From Pachyseris speciosa (taxonomy: Eukaryota > Cnidaria > Anthozoa > Scleractinia > Pachyseridae), in NCBI GenBank assembly GCA_016490735.1, contig JAEMWC010000232.1, forward strand, positions 217,001 to 281,000: a stretch of DNA of 64,000 nucleotides, given 5' to 3'. Below the pieces are notes generated by a model, which saw only the letters and a program-made list of their open reading frames with translations, was not told the origin of the DNA and did not search any database. Of the stretch, positions 1-13,011 are shown in pieces. Numbering within the stretch: position 1 is the stretch's first letter; every line of letters begins with the position of its first letter. A program made the position numbers and the translations under genes.

Positions 1-345
1 GAGTCGCTTAAGTCGGGGTGCGGCTTATCTGTGAGTGCGGCTTATCTGCGAGTCTTTACGGTACTTCCTAATCTTGACAATGTTCCTTAAGTGGTAGTGG
101 CAGGAGACAGATTTTTTTAACATGTTCTGTTAAGTTAAGACAATGATCGATAGTAACCCCTCGATTCCAGGCAGAAGATTTGGGTTGAATCTTCTCATCA
201 CCCACTTGGATGAACTCCAGGGTGTGCCTGGAACGAAATTGTGAGGTTATGAAGACAAATTCAGTTTTCTCCTGATTAAGTTTAAGTCCATTATTCACCA
301 TCCAACAGTCAAGATCAGTGACACAGCATTCAACACAACGCTTGG
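1..345 (-). mobile_element. LINE reverse-transcriptase fragment
   Basis: Minus-strand translation gives ECCVTDLDCWMVNNGLKLNQ, then EKTEFVFITS and later HCLNLTEHVKKIC. This is the conserved stretch after the YxDD box in CR1/L2/Jockey-type reverse transcriptases (domains D-E, WM..N.LKLN..KTEF.I). It is truncated by the window edge or by deletion and sits in a spectrin intron in sense orientation. Confidence -1.
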
Positions 346-814
346 CCAGTGAGAGATCATAGCTATACAGTCAGTTTTAAAAGGCCCATTGCATAAGTTC
401 CAACCTAGAGTGCATTTTAGGTTGAATTTTTTCATCAAACTTTGACAGAACTGTAGGGAAATGGGGGCTAGTTTGGTTGAGCAAACTGTTATAATTATAA
501 CACATGACAGAAATATCAATTTTGTTTAAAATATCTTATGGCCAAAGGGAAGTTATGTGACAGTTTGCACAACCGATGATGCAACCAATGCCTATATACC
601 ACAAAGGATTATGATCATGTTCAGCCTTTGAAAAATAACTCAGTTTCCCCACTCCACCCCCCACCCCCAGCTTGCCAAAGATTCTGAATGAGCTTCTCTG
701 CTTTTATGATAAAAATGCTTAAATTTATTATAGAGGTAAGATGAAACAAGGTTAATATAATTTACACTTATTAATGAGGTTATATATTTTTTCTTTATGC
801 AAAGTGTAACAAAC

Positions 815-1505
815 CTTGTTCTTTATCCAGGCCTCAATGTCATCACACTCATGACAAAAATGAAAATATTTGATTGAATTCTCTAGATTCTCCCGACGAA
901 TCTGAAAAAGAGCACATACCAAAAACAAACTTATTACTAATAATCACTTGAGAGCTAAACCAACCAATTACACGGTTAACTCTCTCATGCACATGTCAGC
1001 AGCTTGGGGGTCGAGTCCCAGGCCAACCAGGGGGATTGTAAAATCAATCAAGCAAACTTGAGGAATTTCCCTGGGGGTCAGGGAAATCTTGCAAGACAAA
1101 GTTCCCTGGGTGATGTGTCTCTCAGCAAAAAATCCCCCGGACATCCTTTACAAACTTGTGAATTCCCCCACCCCCTAATCTTTGATCATAAGACAATGTC
1201 GAGATTTTTCCCTACCCCCAGAAAAAGAATCCCATCCATCTCCTTGTATTCCCCCACATATCTACCTGATTGGCCCAGGGGTCGACCTAACATGGAAGCC
1301 AAGCATGTGTACATTAGGGACCATTATGATCTTAATTTCAAGATGAGCATCTGCCCATCCTTGGGGTTGACCGTAGTTAGTTGCATTACCTCTGCCATCT
1401 CCACCAGTCTTGAGTACATATTCTGAAGTGAAATCTGCCGTGTCGCCACATTGTCACGATCAAAATGAGCAGTAAAATGGCGTCTGACAGGACGGCGCGA
1501 CTTTT
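815..1505 (-). CDS. Spectrin exons 23-24: return to repeat 5 and start of repeat 6
   Basis: Exons 1390-1505 and 815-901 encode residues 919-986. After a short Arg-rich stretch ([11 protein letters not shown]) the helical repeat resumes with [20 protein letters not shown] and [20 protein letters not shown]. The last is the conserved A-helix with its Trp. The donor at 814 opens an intron that continues through the left edge; bases 1-814 hold only a LINE remnant and unrecognised sequence, so the next exon lies outside the window. Confidence -1.
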
Positions 1506-4500
1506 CTGTGGAAAAATGTTAGGTATATTCATTTGTTACAACATCTCCTAAAGTGGAAGAAAGCAGTTTTATGTAAGGTAAAAGTGCATTGTTGGTGCAG
1601 GGAGAGCTTTGTTACAAAGGGATAAGTAGTACGGAGAAGCTTGTTAGAAAAAAAGAGAATGATACCATTAACCACATCCAGACAGGGCATTCCTTTTTCT
1701 GTAACCAGAGACAGGGGTGGGGGAGGGGATAATGGGGTCTGCACCCCTTTCAAACAGAATTAAGTGAGAAATAAGGTTCTCACACTGAAACTTCGAGAAT
1801 AAATAATGCATCCAAGGATGTTTTCTTTATCTGTTGGTGGTGACGCTTAATAGGCTGCAAGTTGTTTGCTGTCCAGTTTCAGCCACTTTTAAAATTATGG
1901 TTCCCACCCTCTTTTCTCCTTCATCCAATAGACCTCTTGCCCCCTCTTCGCTAGGGTCCCACTCCCCTAATCCCCCACCCCATCAAAGGAATTGAGAACA
2001 TGATAGCAGATGGAAAAAAACCTTACCACCAGCCCTCATAACAAAATTCTGATGTGCTGACCACTTAGTCACTATGCCACCTGTAGAGGTAGGTGTAGAA
2101 TAATAGAAAAGGAGGGGCAGAGTTACTAAAAAGAAGGGTACTTGCTGGTTCATAGGGAGAGAGGCTCATTTGAAAGCTTGGGATATTACTGGAAGGGGAC
2201 AGGGTTTATAAGAGGGGAGGATGACCAACTTATGGCAAAGATGTACCAAAGAGGAGACTTACTGGAGTGGATGATGCTAAATGAAAAGGAGACTTGTTAG
2301 AGGAGGAACCTATAAACTGAGGCATTAAGTCTGTCAAAGGAAAAGCCAGCTGTCCCCAAACTCTTCACCAACACGTACCTTTCTTTTCTGGAGTTTTTTG
2401 TTTCACAGCTCGCTGTCTCTGAACTACAACCTTCTTCTTGACTTTGCGCTTCACCATTACTTTCTCTGGGACCACAACTTTCTGCTTGGTGACCTTTTTC
2501 ACTGTCCTAGGTTCAATCTCTCTGACATAGTTTGCTGGAACATAGCCAGCTTCTTTAGATGTCAAACGTCTGAAGAGAAAGGAAGCTGTAAGTGGGTCTT
2601 GTAAGGGTGACATTGCAAGAAGAGTTATTTTTAGTGTGAATTCTTCAAGCAGAGGTTTCATGAGAAGCCAGCAACCCGCGGAAATTGCCGCCTACTTTGT
2701 CAGAATTTACCTCTTACCACCGCCTACTTGGCTGTATTTTCACTCAAATTATTAAAAAAATTCATCAGGTTGCCGCCTACTTTAGTTAGCTCAGACAGTT
2801 ATTTCAAAACTTATTGAAACCCCTATTCAAGAAATTCAACAGATTGACTTGTAAGCCCTCATGAATATTTCTGTTTGAAAGAGTGGAAATTATCAGCATC
2901 ACTAAGTACCACCGAGTATAGCCCTTAATATAAATTAAAACCAAATGAATGTATTTTCAGATTCTAACAAATAAAATTAAAATTGAAACTAGACAATGAC
3001 AACTTCACAGGGAAACTTCTACATATAGGAAACTATACTCCTCACCAAATCTATTGCTAATAGTGGACAAAACAATTCTCTGATTTTCTCTAAACACTAT
3101 CACAAAGTGCTTCTTTATCTGCCAATTCTCGTTTCTCCTTCCCACATCTCCCAATGTTGAGCTCATATGCATAAGGGGCAAATCAACATTGCAGAGGTGT
3201 AAAGGCCACATAAGCATTGCAATAAATGTGACAAGGACTGTAGTCTCATGTAAGCAACAGGAACATACCTGACACTCCACCAATCTTTGTTTGTCTTGGT
3301 GATCAAGAAAAAAACCTAGGAAATAAAGAGAAAATTAGGCTGATACTCCATTGCTTCATGGTTCACCTTTTGTTTGGTTGGTTGATAGGAATCTACATGT
3401 TATTTAACAATGTCATCCTGTGAAATCAGATGGAATATCGCATGATACTTAGCCAAGGAGGCAGTAGGTCAAGTTGGCTACAATCAGGGGATGTTCCACA
3501 AGATTGAGCAGGGTAATTGTCAAGGTTAGGGTACATTCCACCACACAGCCATGTGATGGAAGTGCATAAACTTCCGACGCATGTGACTTGAAATGTATTC
3601 TATGAGTTAGGTATCTTTTCATTTCATACACCATGACAAAGCCACCTACCCCTACCCCAACAAAGAGCATTACTGAATCATTCAGTTACACAACCCACCT
3701 CTCCCTTGGTCATTTTGAGTCCCTGTCCACTGAAGGGGTGCAAAGCTTTCACTTGTGGAACTTTGATTTCCTGTACAACATCTTTTATGACTTCCTTTTC
3801 CACAATCTCCTCCACTTCCTCATCTGTCTCAATTTCTGCTTCTTCTTCATAAACTTCAAATTTTGTCTAGAAGAAACCAAGGAGTGATAGAATGACAAAA
3901 AGCTTCCTTTTTACATTCAACAACCTAAGTTCACACACAAAGTCCCAAGGAGATCTCAATGTGTACCTTTTTTCACTAAAATAAATCTGTACCTGTTTTA
4001 AAGACGTAGCACCTTTTTGCCCCCTTTTTTAAAACCAAATCTTCACATTTTATAGGCTGTACGTTACAAAATGTAGCCATCATAGGTCACATTACCAAGC
4101 TAGTAAAGGACATGGGTCTTTTCCTGATTTGACATCACAAACTGATTTGCGTTGCTGTGACATCAAATCAGGAAGAGACCCATGTCCCTTCCTACTGGGT
4201 CGTGTATCAAATGACGCTTAGTTTATCATAAGTTTTGAAGCCCATAAAAAGTAAAAAACTGGAATAAAGGCTAAATGGTTTTAGAATATACTCAAGGAAC
4301 CATGCAAACACAGTTTGCCACTCAGCTTTCGACACACATCTCCATTGAAAGAAAAACTTTTTGCCCCGAGTCGGAATTGAACCAACGTTCCCCAGTTACT
4401 AGTCGGGCGTGATAACCACTACATTACCGGAGCAACCACGCTGGCAACGTGGCCACTTCAGAAAGTGAGTAGTATCGCACGTCGGCCATTCCTCAGAACA

Positions 4501-7500
4501 TTTTTCTTTCAAGACTTTAGAAGCCAGGAAACACACAAAAGTCTCGAAAGAAAAATGTTCCGAGAAATGGCCGATGTGCGATACTACTCACTTTCTGAAG
4601 TGGCTGCGTTGCCAGCGTGGTTGCTCCGGTAGTGTAGTGGTTATCACGCCCGACTAGTAACTGGGGAACGTTGGTTCGATTCAAACTCGGGGCAAAAAGT
4701 TTTTCTTTCAATGGAGATGTGTGTCGAAAGCTGAGTGGCAAACTGTGGTTGCATGGTTCCTTGAGTATATTGTTCTACGGCTTTCATGGCTTCGAAGGTA
4801 TTTACATATATATAGGTTTTAGAATAGCTACAAAGTATTATATTAGCAGAAAAACGTGGGGTAGGTGCAATTTAAGACCAGTGCATATCCACTACAGCAT
4901 CCACAACATTTTACTAATACAGTGAACTCCTTCTAAGTTGGACACATTCGGGACCAGTTTTTAGTTTCCACCTTAGAGCAGGGGTTTCATTAGAAGCCGG
5001 AAACCAGAGTAAATCGCCACCTAAGTTGTCAGAATTTACCTCTTACCGCCGCCTACTTTGCCTGTATTTTCTCTCAAATTATAAAATCAATTTATCAGGT
5101 CACCACCTACTTTAGTTAGTTCAAACAGCTATTTCAAAACTTATTGAAACCCCTGCTTAGAGAAAGTTTCATTACAGAGAATATCATATGGGGCAATTCA
5201 GCTGGGGCCAGACAACTTAGATGTCTGCCTTAGAGAGGTATCTGCATTGAGGGAGTTCACTGTAAAACACTTAGAGAGTTAAAATTGTAGCAACAGATAC
5301 CTCAAAACCTGTGGCAATCCCAAATGCACAAACAGAATGAAAACATATAAAGGTTAAGGTGACATAAGTTTGTAGTGACATGGTCCAACAGTAGAATTGA
5401 ATGGTCAGGAAAACAAGGTACTGTGTGTAGTTCTCAAAACACTAACTTCCAGAAGGGAAGTAAGATGCATTTTATTCCTAACTTTGACACCATCTGTCTT
5501 CCAACTACAGCAACCAAGACAACAGCGGTCGGAGACCAAGATGGTGGTGTTTTTTCGAGCTCTTGAAGAAACGGCTTCATAGTCGAGTCTTGATATTTCT
5601 ATATCGTGTTTGTTATTTGTTTTATCTGTGTATGTCGTCCTCGTAATGCCTGGTATTACTCGTGAGCAGCTAACTACAATTTTGGAGGAGAAATTAGCTC
5701 CATTTCAGAAGAACTTTGACGATCTAAACAAATCTGTAGAAGAGGCCAAAGAGCTTTTAAATTTCACCAGCCAAAAATATGATGCTTTACTTGAAAGACT
5801 CACAGCCTACGAGAAGGAGAATAAGGAGCTGCGAAATGAGAACAAGATAATGAAGAAAGCCCTGGATAACTTGGAAAGTTCGTTTAAGTCTCTAAACAAG
5901 GCAACCAATGACCTAGAGCAGTATACTCGAAGGGAGTGTGTTGAAATACGAGGTGTACTGCAGTATCCTGATGAATCTACAAATTTGATCGTGGAACAAG
6001 TTGGGAAAGTTATTGGTGTCGAGATAACTGATAAAGATATATCTGTTAGCCATCGCCTTCCCGCGACGAAGACCAATAAGAGCAAGAAGCCCGGCCCGTC
6101 GCCTATCATTGTCAAGTTCGTCAGACGTGACATGAAAGATGCATTTTATCGGGCGCGAACGAAGCTTAAGGGCATGACGTCGAAAGACCTGGGTTTTACG
6201 AACGAGCAACGTGTGTTCATTTCAGAAAGTCTTACTCCTATGAATCGTGAACTCTTTAATGAAGCTTTGAAAGTCAAGAAGGATTTGAATTTCAAATTTA
6301 TTTGGACTTCAAATGGCAGAATATTCTTGCGAGTCTCTGAGGAGTCCCCAGTTATCTTCATTAGCAGCCGGGATGATCTTGTAAAAGTTAAGAACCAAAA
6401 TAGAAGTTCAGGGCTCGTTTAGTCAGGTGAATAATTTATTTAATTATTTATTTATTTTAATATCAAGGACAAGCTCTGTAAGATGGAAACTGTGACTAAA
6501 TGCATTATGAAGATCCTGCTGTGACTGTGACCAACTGTCCTAAATGTCCTATAACTAATGAAACTGTTAGTGCACCTGATAGAGAAAGGCTCAGTGACTA
6601 TTCTACTTTACCAATGCTAAGCATTAGTTATGTTGACAATGTCTGTCATTTGAGTAATTTAGATGCTGACTTGAATATGCCTGTTGATAGTAACTTCAGC
6701 TACTATACTCTTCATGATTTTCATAGTAACCCTGACATTTCAGAGTGCGTCTTAAGCAATCATGCATTTTCTATATTGAACTCTAATATCAGAAGTTTAC
6801 CAACAAATTTCGAGAACTTTTCAAACATGTTATCTACGCAATCCAGTTTATGACTGTTTCTTTATTTTCCCAACTACTTCTGTTGAGATTGAAAATGAGA
6901 TTTCTAGATTAAAATCTGGCAAAGCTACAGGTCCTTTCAGTATATCAGTTGATATCCTTAAACTGTTAAAATCAGTTTTGTCAAAACCACTGGAAATGGT
7001 ATTTAACACCTCATTTTCTACTGGACTTCTACCTAGTGACTTAAAGTTAGCTAATGTCATACCTGTTTTTAAAAAGGGATCTCAAACCTGCTTATCAAAC
7101 TATCGTCCTATTTCATTACTCTCAATTTTTCACAATCTTCTTGAAAGACTTATGTATAATAGGTTAAGTAGTTTTTTGGAGAAGCAAAAAATTTTATTTG
7201 AAAACCAATTTGGATTTAGGTCAAATCATAACACTGATCATGCAATCTTATCTATAGTAGATAAAATTCAAAAAGCAATAGAGAATCGAAACTATTCTTG
7301 TGGAGTTTTTCTTGATTTCAGTAAAGCGTTTGATACGGTTAATCATAAAATCCTGTTAAACAAGCTAGAATATTATGGTATAAGAGGAATTGCAAATGAC
7401 TGGTTTAAGTCGTATCTTGATAATCGTCAACAAGTTGTTACAGTAAATAATGTAACTTCAGGGAAATGTAGTATCACATGTGGAATTCCACAAGGTTCTG

Positions 7501-10500
7501 TTCTTGGTCCCCTGCTGTTTTTATTGTATATCAATGACTTTCACCATTCCTCAGAACTTTTTGATTTTCATTTATTTGCAGATGATGCTAATTTATTCTA
7601 TGAGCATAAAAGTCTCCAGATACTCCAAACTAACCTAAACTTAGAACTAACTAATATTCATACCTGGCTTTGTGCCAACAAACTCTCTTTGAATATAGAA
7701 AAATCAAATTTTATACTTTTCCATCCACCGCAAAGAAAATTAAATGACTCTATGTTCAATCTTCTCTTATGCAATAAGCAACTGAAAAGAGAGTACTGCA
7801 TCAAATATCTTGGCATACAAATTGATTCACACCTTAGTTGGAAAAAGCAAGTTGAATTTATAGCTAAAAAAATTAGAAGAAGTATTGGCATTTTATACAA
7901 AGTAAGACACTTTGTGGACATAAGCATTTTGGTTAAATTATATTACGCCTTAATCTATCCTTTTTTGACTTACGGTATTATTATTTGGGGTAACGCATAC
8001 GAATCAATTCTTAAACCTGTATTTACACTTCAAAAGAAAGCTATGCGCATTATCACTTTTTCCCAGTTTGACACTCATTCTGGCCCCTTGTTCAAATCTC
8101 TTCAGGTAATTAAGTTCTATGATCTTGTTACATTGTATGTTGCTATTTTTATGTACAAATTCCATAATCAACTCCTTCCTACTACTTTTCATTCCTTCTT
8201 CACTAAAGTAATTGATATTCATAAATACAATACTAGATTTGCAGCAAAACAGTCTTACTATCTTCCTTATGTAAGAACTAACTATGGTAAATTCAACATT
8301 CGGTTCATAGGCCCATCTATTTGGAATTCCCTTGACAGTGATATAAAGTTGTCATCCCTGTCTATGTTCAAGAAAAGGTTAAAAGAACAATATCTTGAAG
8401 GATATTAGAATGCATTAGTAAGATTAGATTTGTAAAACTGTTTTGCACTATCTATAGTTTTCCGTATCTTAGTATTTTTGCCATACCCTTTGCTTACTTT
8501 ATGTATTTTTTTTTTAACTCTAGTCTTCTCCTATCTATTTTATAGTATTTTCTCTTTCCATAACCTTATTTTTGCTCACGGTTTTGTTACATGTGTGTAT
8601 ATATGTTTGTATCTGCTTGTGTGCCGACCTAAATTAGTATGATTAGTTTTGTTAAACTGGCTGCCTGCCCTTTTTAACTTTATGGTTATTTCAGGTAGCC
8701 AGTCTCCTCTTTTTATTTTTATTTCAATGATTGTATGTCTGTAATGTCACTAAATGGGGAAAATAAAGCATGTTGTTGTTGTTGTTGTTGTTGTTAACAA
8801 AATCCAAGTCAACTAAGTTGTAATGTGGAGGGAAAATTATTCACCTTTGCAGCCATCTCATTGCTTTCCATCAGTTTACTTTGTTCTCTCAAACGATTCA
8901 TGTCACCAGCAAATCCCTTTATATCATCTATCACATTTGTGTGTCTCTGCAGTAGCGACTGAAAGTAAAGTAATGATCAAAATGTGGGTCAACCTTCCTA
9001 TGAACAAGAAACAAGTTTTTATTTTATTTTATTTACTTTTTTTTATGAAATTCCTCACAAATTCTACCTACTTGAACTCCTGGTATGTGGATGAAATACA
9101 GTGACCCTTTAACCCCCCAATGTTTCATTTTCAATATCATTTACTTTCATATTGAATCCACTTTTTTCTTCACATTTTTTTCCTATTTCCTTTACAACAC
9201 ATCCTGAGATTTCCACAAACTCAAACACTTAGTTGTGTTGCCTGCCAGGATTTAAACTCAGCAAAGCATACAAGAGACACACACAATTTACACCACAAAT
9301 ATTCTGGGCATACAACGCCTTGATTTGATCAAGTTTTGTTCCCTGGATACTTTTTGTTATATATATATCAGGGCTGTCACTAGGGGTCCTTTCCGCTTGC
9401 ACGGAAAACCCGGAAATTCTGGTCGGAAAATGAAATGGTACATACCATTCCATTTGGAATGTTTCAGAAAGTATAGGCCGTCAGCTTAATCATTGCACTT
9501 TTTCTTTTCTTTTTAAGCTTTCCAGTTGATACTAGTACATTTTATGACTTGTCCATTTTGCATTTGGACAAGTTGCAGCACTGAATATCTAAATTTCTCC
9601 CCGGATGGAGTGTGTAAATGGTAAGCACCCCTAGATTTGTCACTAAGGTGGTGGAGATATGCAAAGAGTACAGTGGAACCTTGATTTAACAAACCTCTAT
9701 ATAATGAAGTCCTTGATATAACAAACAATGTTCTTTAGCCCGACCTTTTAAAATGTATGGAAAAGGAACTCGATATAACAAACCCTCAATATAACGATCC
9801 AATTTCCCTAGTCCCTTGGCAATTCATTAAATAGAGGTTCCCCCGTAGCTGGGGATTCCACCAAGGATAAAAGTGAACCACAACATGTGCACATTAGCAT
9901 GCATCTTCCCCCCCGCCCCCCTCCCCTCCAACAGTATTTTCAGCTTGCTAAAGGCCTGTCAGTGGTCTTATCTAAAGGCAGTTTCTCTATCAAAGTAACT
10001 AGGGATCTAACTAACCCCTGCCCCCCCAGTCCCTTAACGACGGCACAGACTGCATACAATTAATGTAATGTACTTACCATTGCACTCTGCTCATCTCTGC
10101 CATAATCCTCACTACTCACAACATACATCTTCTCTGTCATCCAAGACTCTGCATCATTTGCATCGGAATAATACTACAAAAAACAGACAACAGGCCATTA
10201 CTGGTACCTTTTCAACAATCTGTTTGCAGTCAAAAAAGTCAAAAAAGGGACTACCTACATCTTAATGAGTCATTAACTTACTTGCAGTGACTGTGCAGCA
10301 TCCTTTAGTCTATCTGATCTTGTGATCAAAAGTTCTTTTAGTTTCATCCAGTTGTTCTGCAGTTGTTTGATCTTTGCCCTAATCTCTTTGGAGGCATAGT
10401 GTCCCCTATCAATCAGAGACTGTCCCTTGGCACACACAGTTTCACAGTGAGCAAACCGACCACTCAACTCAGCCTCCAGAGCCTGCAAAAAAAATCAGTT

Positions 10501-11531
10501 AAAACTCTTAGGGCCAGTTATTCAAACCTGCTGTGGCTTTAGACAATCAGTGGGCCTCCAAATCTGTTTATACATGGTTTATCTTATTTCAAGTAGATAA
10601 ATAGTTTTCTAGTCTGGGATACACGCTGTCAAGCCGTTATATGGCCAGATTCTAGCCAAAAAGAACCAAACTGCCGAAAACTCTGTTTGCTGGTGGAGCT
10701 CATCACGCCATTTGTTCCTGATGCTTAATATTAGCTTTACAAGATCAGGCATGCGTAGAAAGCAAAGTTTCACCACCCCCTCTCCTTCTCCATTTCACTT
10801 TCTCTCCTCCCCTTTTCTTTCAGTTTTCTTGCCTCGCTTTCTTTTTCTCTTGCTGGGCATTTCCTGGGCTTCCTTTTGGTGAGAAAAGATTTGTGGAAAA
10901 CTTTTGGATCGTAGGATTAGGTGGAAGGAAGTGCAGATGGGTAGTGGAACAAGATTTTCATTCAAATTTTCGGCTTAACGTCACTTGGTTTTCTCCGGCC
11001 TGCTAGACAGAATCATGCTCATTTGGGTATTTGAAAGATCTCTTCCCCCTACACATGCTACATGTAAAAGTTGTCCATGAGCATTAAAACTGATGACGTC
11101 ACAAGCAGTACAAGGAATGTGGTTCTGCGCGGCCGGTTTTGGCTAGCACGGGTGCCAATGGGTTAATGAGTGTCTTTATATCTGACAAAGACATGGCTGA
11201 ATTTTACATCTGATTTTCTAGGCCAAAATAACCCAAAATCTAAATTTTAGCATAAGAATGGATAGATGTACAGTAAAGCTTTATAAGCTGTTCAATAAAT
11301 TCGCAATTAGTGTTTCAAGTCCTAAAACACTTGGCTGTGCCTCATGTTTTAAACTTGATAAAACACTCCTGCTCATTTATTAAACATTACCAGTACATAA
11401 AAGGCTGTTTTCTCCTCCCTACCTCCCCCTTTACAAAGGGACAGGCAGTAAGGCCCCAAAAAGGGAAAACACAGGATTTTCCAAGCAGCAAGTGACTCAA
11501 AGGCTTAACCCTTTCATTCCCAAGAGTGACT

Positions 11532-11576
<45 letters not shown>

Positions 11577-12972
11577 AGGAAAACCCCTTGGGAGTGAAAG
11601 GGCTAACTTGCATTCAACAGCAAAACAGTGAACTAACTAAACCTTACTCATCATGCACTGTCTAAAGAGGATAAAATTTGAATGCCCTGTGATTTTCATC
11701 CAACTGAGTGAGTTCATTACATGAGGAGTTAGACATCATCAGTTCACTGTCCATTCATAGGTACCTCACCTTGTGCTTTTGCTGCAGTCTTGTCAAACTA
11801 ATCAGATCTTTCCCAACTTCCTTCGACGATAAAACATTTTCAGTTTCCTTGACAAACATTTCCTCTTCCTCCATATCACCAAAGAACTTGTACAGTTTCA
11901 AAGAATCCTCCAGCCTTGCTCTGCGCTCCTTTCCCAGTCGTACCAGAGCCTACAAGTACAGGAAAACAACTGTAGGTAAATCATAGGTTCCCATTTAGGA
12001 AACAACTATTACTAGCCACAATACCTTGAGTCTGGTGTAAAGCTATGAATCATGATGATGAGCTAAAAGAGTGTGACTTTTTGACCCCATATTACACTTT
12101 TTTGTCAGAGTAGCACAGATCTCACAAATTAAAATCTGATTGTCTTCATGTGTAGCTTTTTTTCACTTACTCAAACAATTCTGACTTAGGTCTTACAATC
12201 TCTGATCCTTCAGAAAATATGTCCTTCTGACTGCAAGCCCCTGGAGTGAGTGGACTATTAGGGTTAGCTGTTTTAACCTGTCATCTCTTACTTAGTGTTT
12301 CAAGCTGATTTTATTGCCAACACTGATTAATTTCATCTTGTAAAATTCCTTCCTTTAAGAAACCCTCTACAAAAATATAGCCTGTTATGTTTAAAATATG
12401 ACAGCACCTCAAATGCCTGGGTGAGGAGTGTCTGTCGCTCCTTGATGACCTGGAACTCAGGGTGCTTTGCTTTGATGAATTTTTGTGCAATGTTGTTGAT
12501 TCTCTGCACACTTTCCCCTTGAGACTGAATCTGTGACTCAACCAGACTGTGCTTGTGAAGCAGATTTTCAACATCTAGCAAATGCCTGCCATAGTCTTCA
12601 GATTTCACAGACGCCTGAAACAAAGAGGATAATATGAGAATCGGACTCGGTACACTGAAACTAGAGAACAGCATATGCAAATTTCGAACATCCCACTCAG
12701 CTCAAAGATAACTGCCTCATGTTTTGCTTTATGGGGTTAAATGCAATTTAACCTAGTTAACGACTAGGAGCAAGTCTTTGCTCAGTTATTGGCATGGCAT
12801 GGCGTTTGCATTTGCTATTAGCCTTTCTGGCTTATGTCTGACGTCTTCAGGCAGTCCAAAAAACCTTTTCCACGTGCTGGTAGTTTTTACTTGCTCTGTG
12901 TACGGGGCGTTGCAGCTTGTGTGTTTTCGAGTATTTCCCCTCCCTCCCCTCCCTTTAGTTTTCTTATTATTG

Positions 12973-13011
<39 letters not shown>

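Larger units (their letters stand above)
4289..4814. mobile_element. Palindromic double tRNA-derived SINE with 12-bp target duplication
   Basis: Two arms of about 230 bp are near-perfect reverse complements around an 18-nt loop (about 4521-4538). Each arm carries one tRNA-like cloverleaf, pointing away from each other's strand. The whole unit plus a short 3' AT-rich tail (acatatatata) is bracketed by GGTTTTAGAATA at 4277-4288 and 4815-4826, a 12-bp direct repeat typical of LINE-machinery retroposition. It lies in a spectrin intron. Confidence -1.
5520..8795 (+). mobile_element. L2/CR1-like LINE with ORF1, RT, (GTT)n tail; endonuclease deleted
   Basis: Contains an intact ORF1 (5646-6422), the N-terminal tip of the endonuclease frame (6500-6853), an intact RT plus C-terminal frame (about 6852-8408), an A/T-rich 3' UTR and a GTT microsatellite tail (about 8773-8795). 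It lies antisense in a spectrin intron. Reading frames are clean over long stretches, so it is young, but the missing endonuclease core means this copy could not move on its own. Confidence -1.

Noticed and set aside
5375..5582. Two overlapping 61-63-codon frames upstream of LINE ORF1
   Set aside because: Overlapping short frames without similarity; probably spectrin intron plus LINE 5' UTR.
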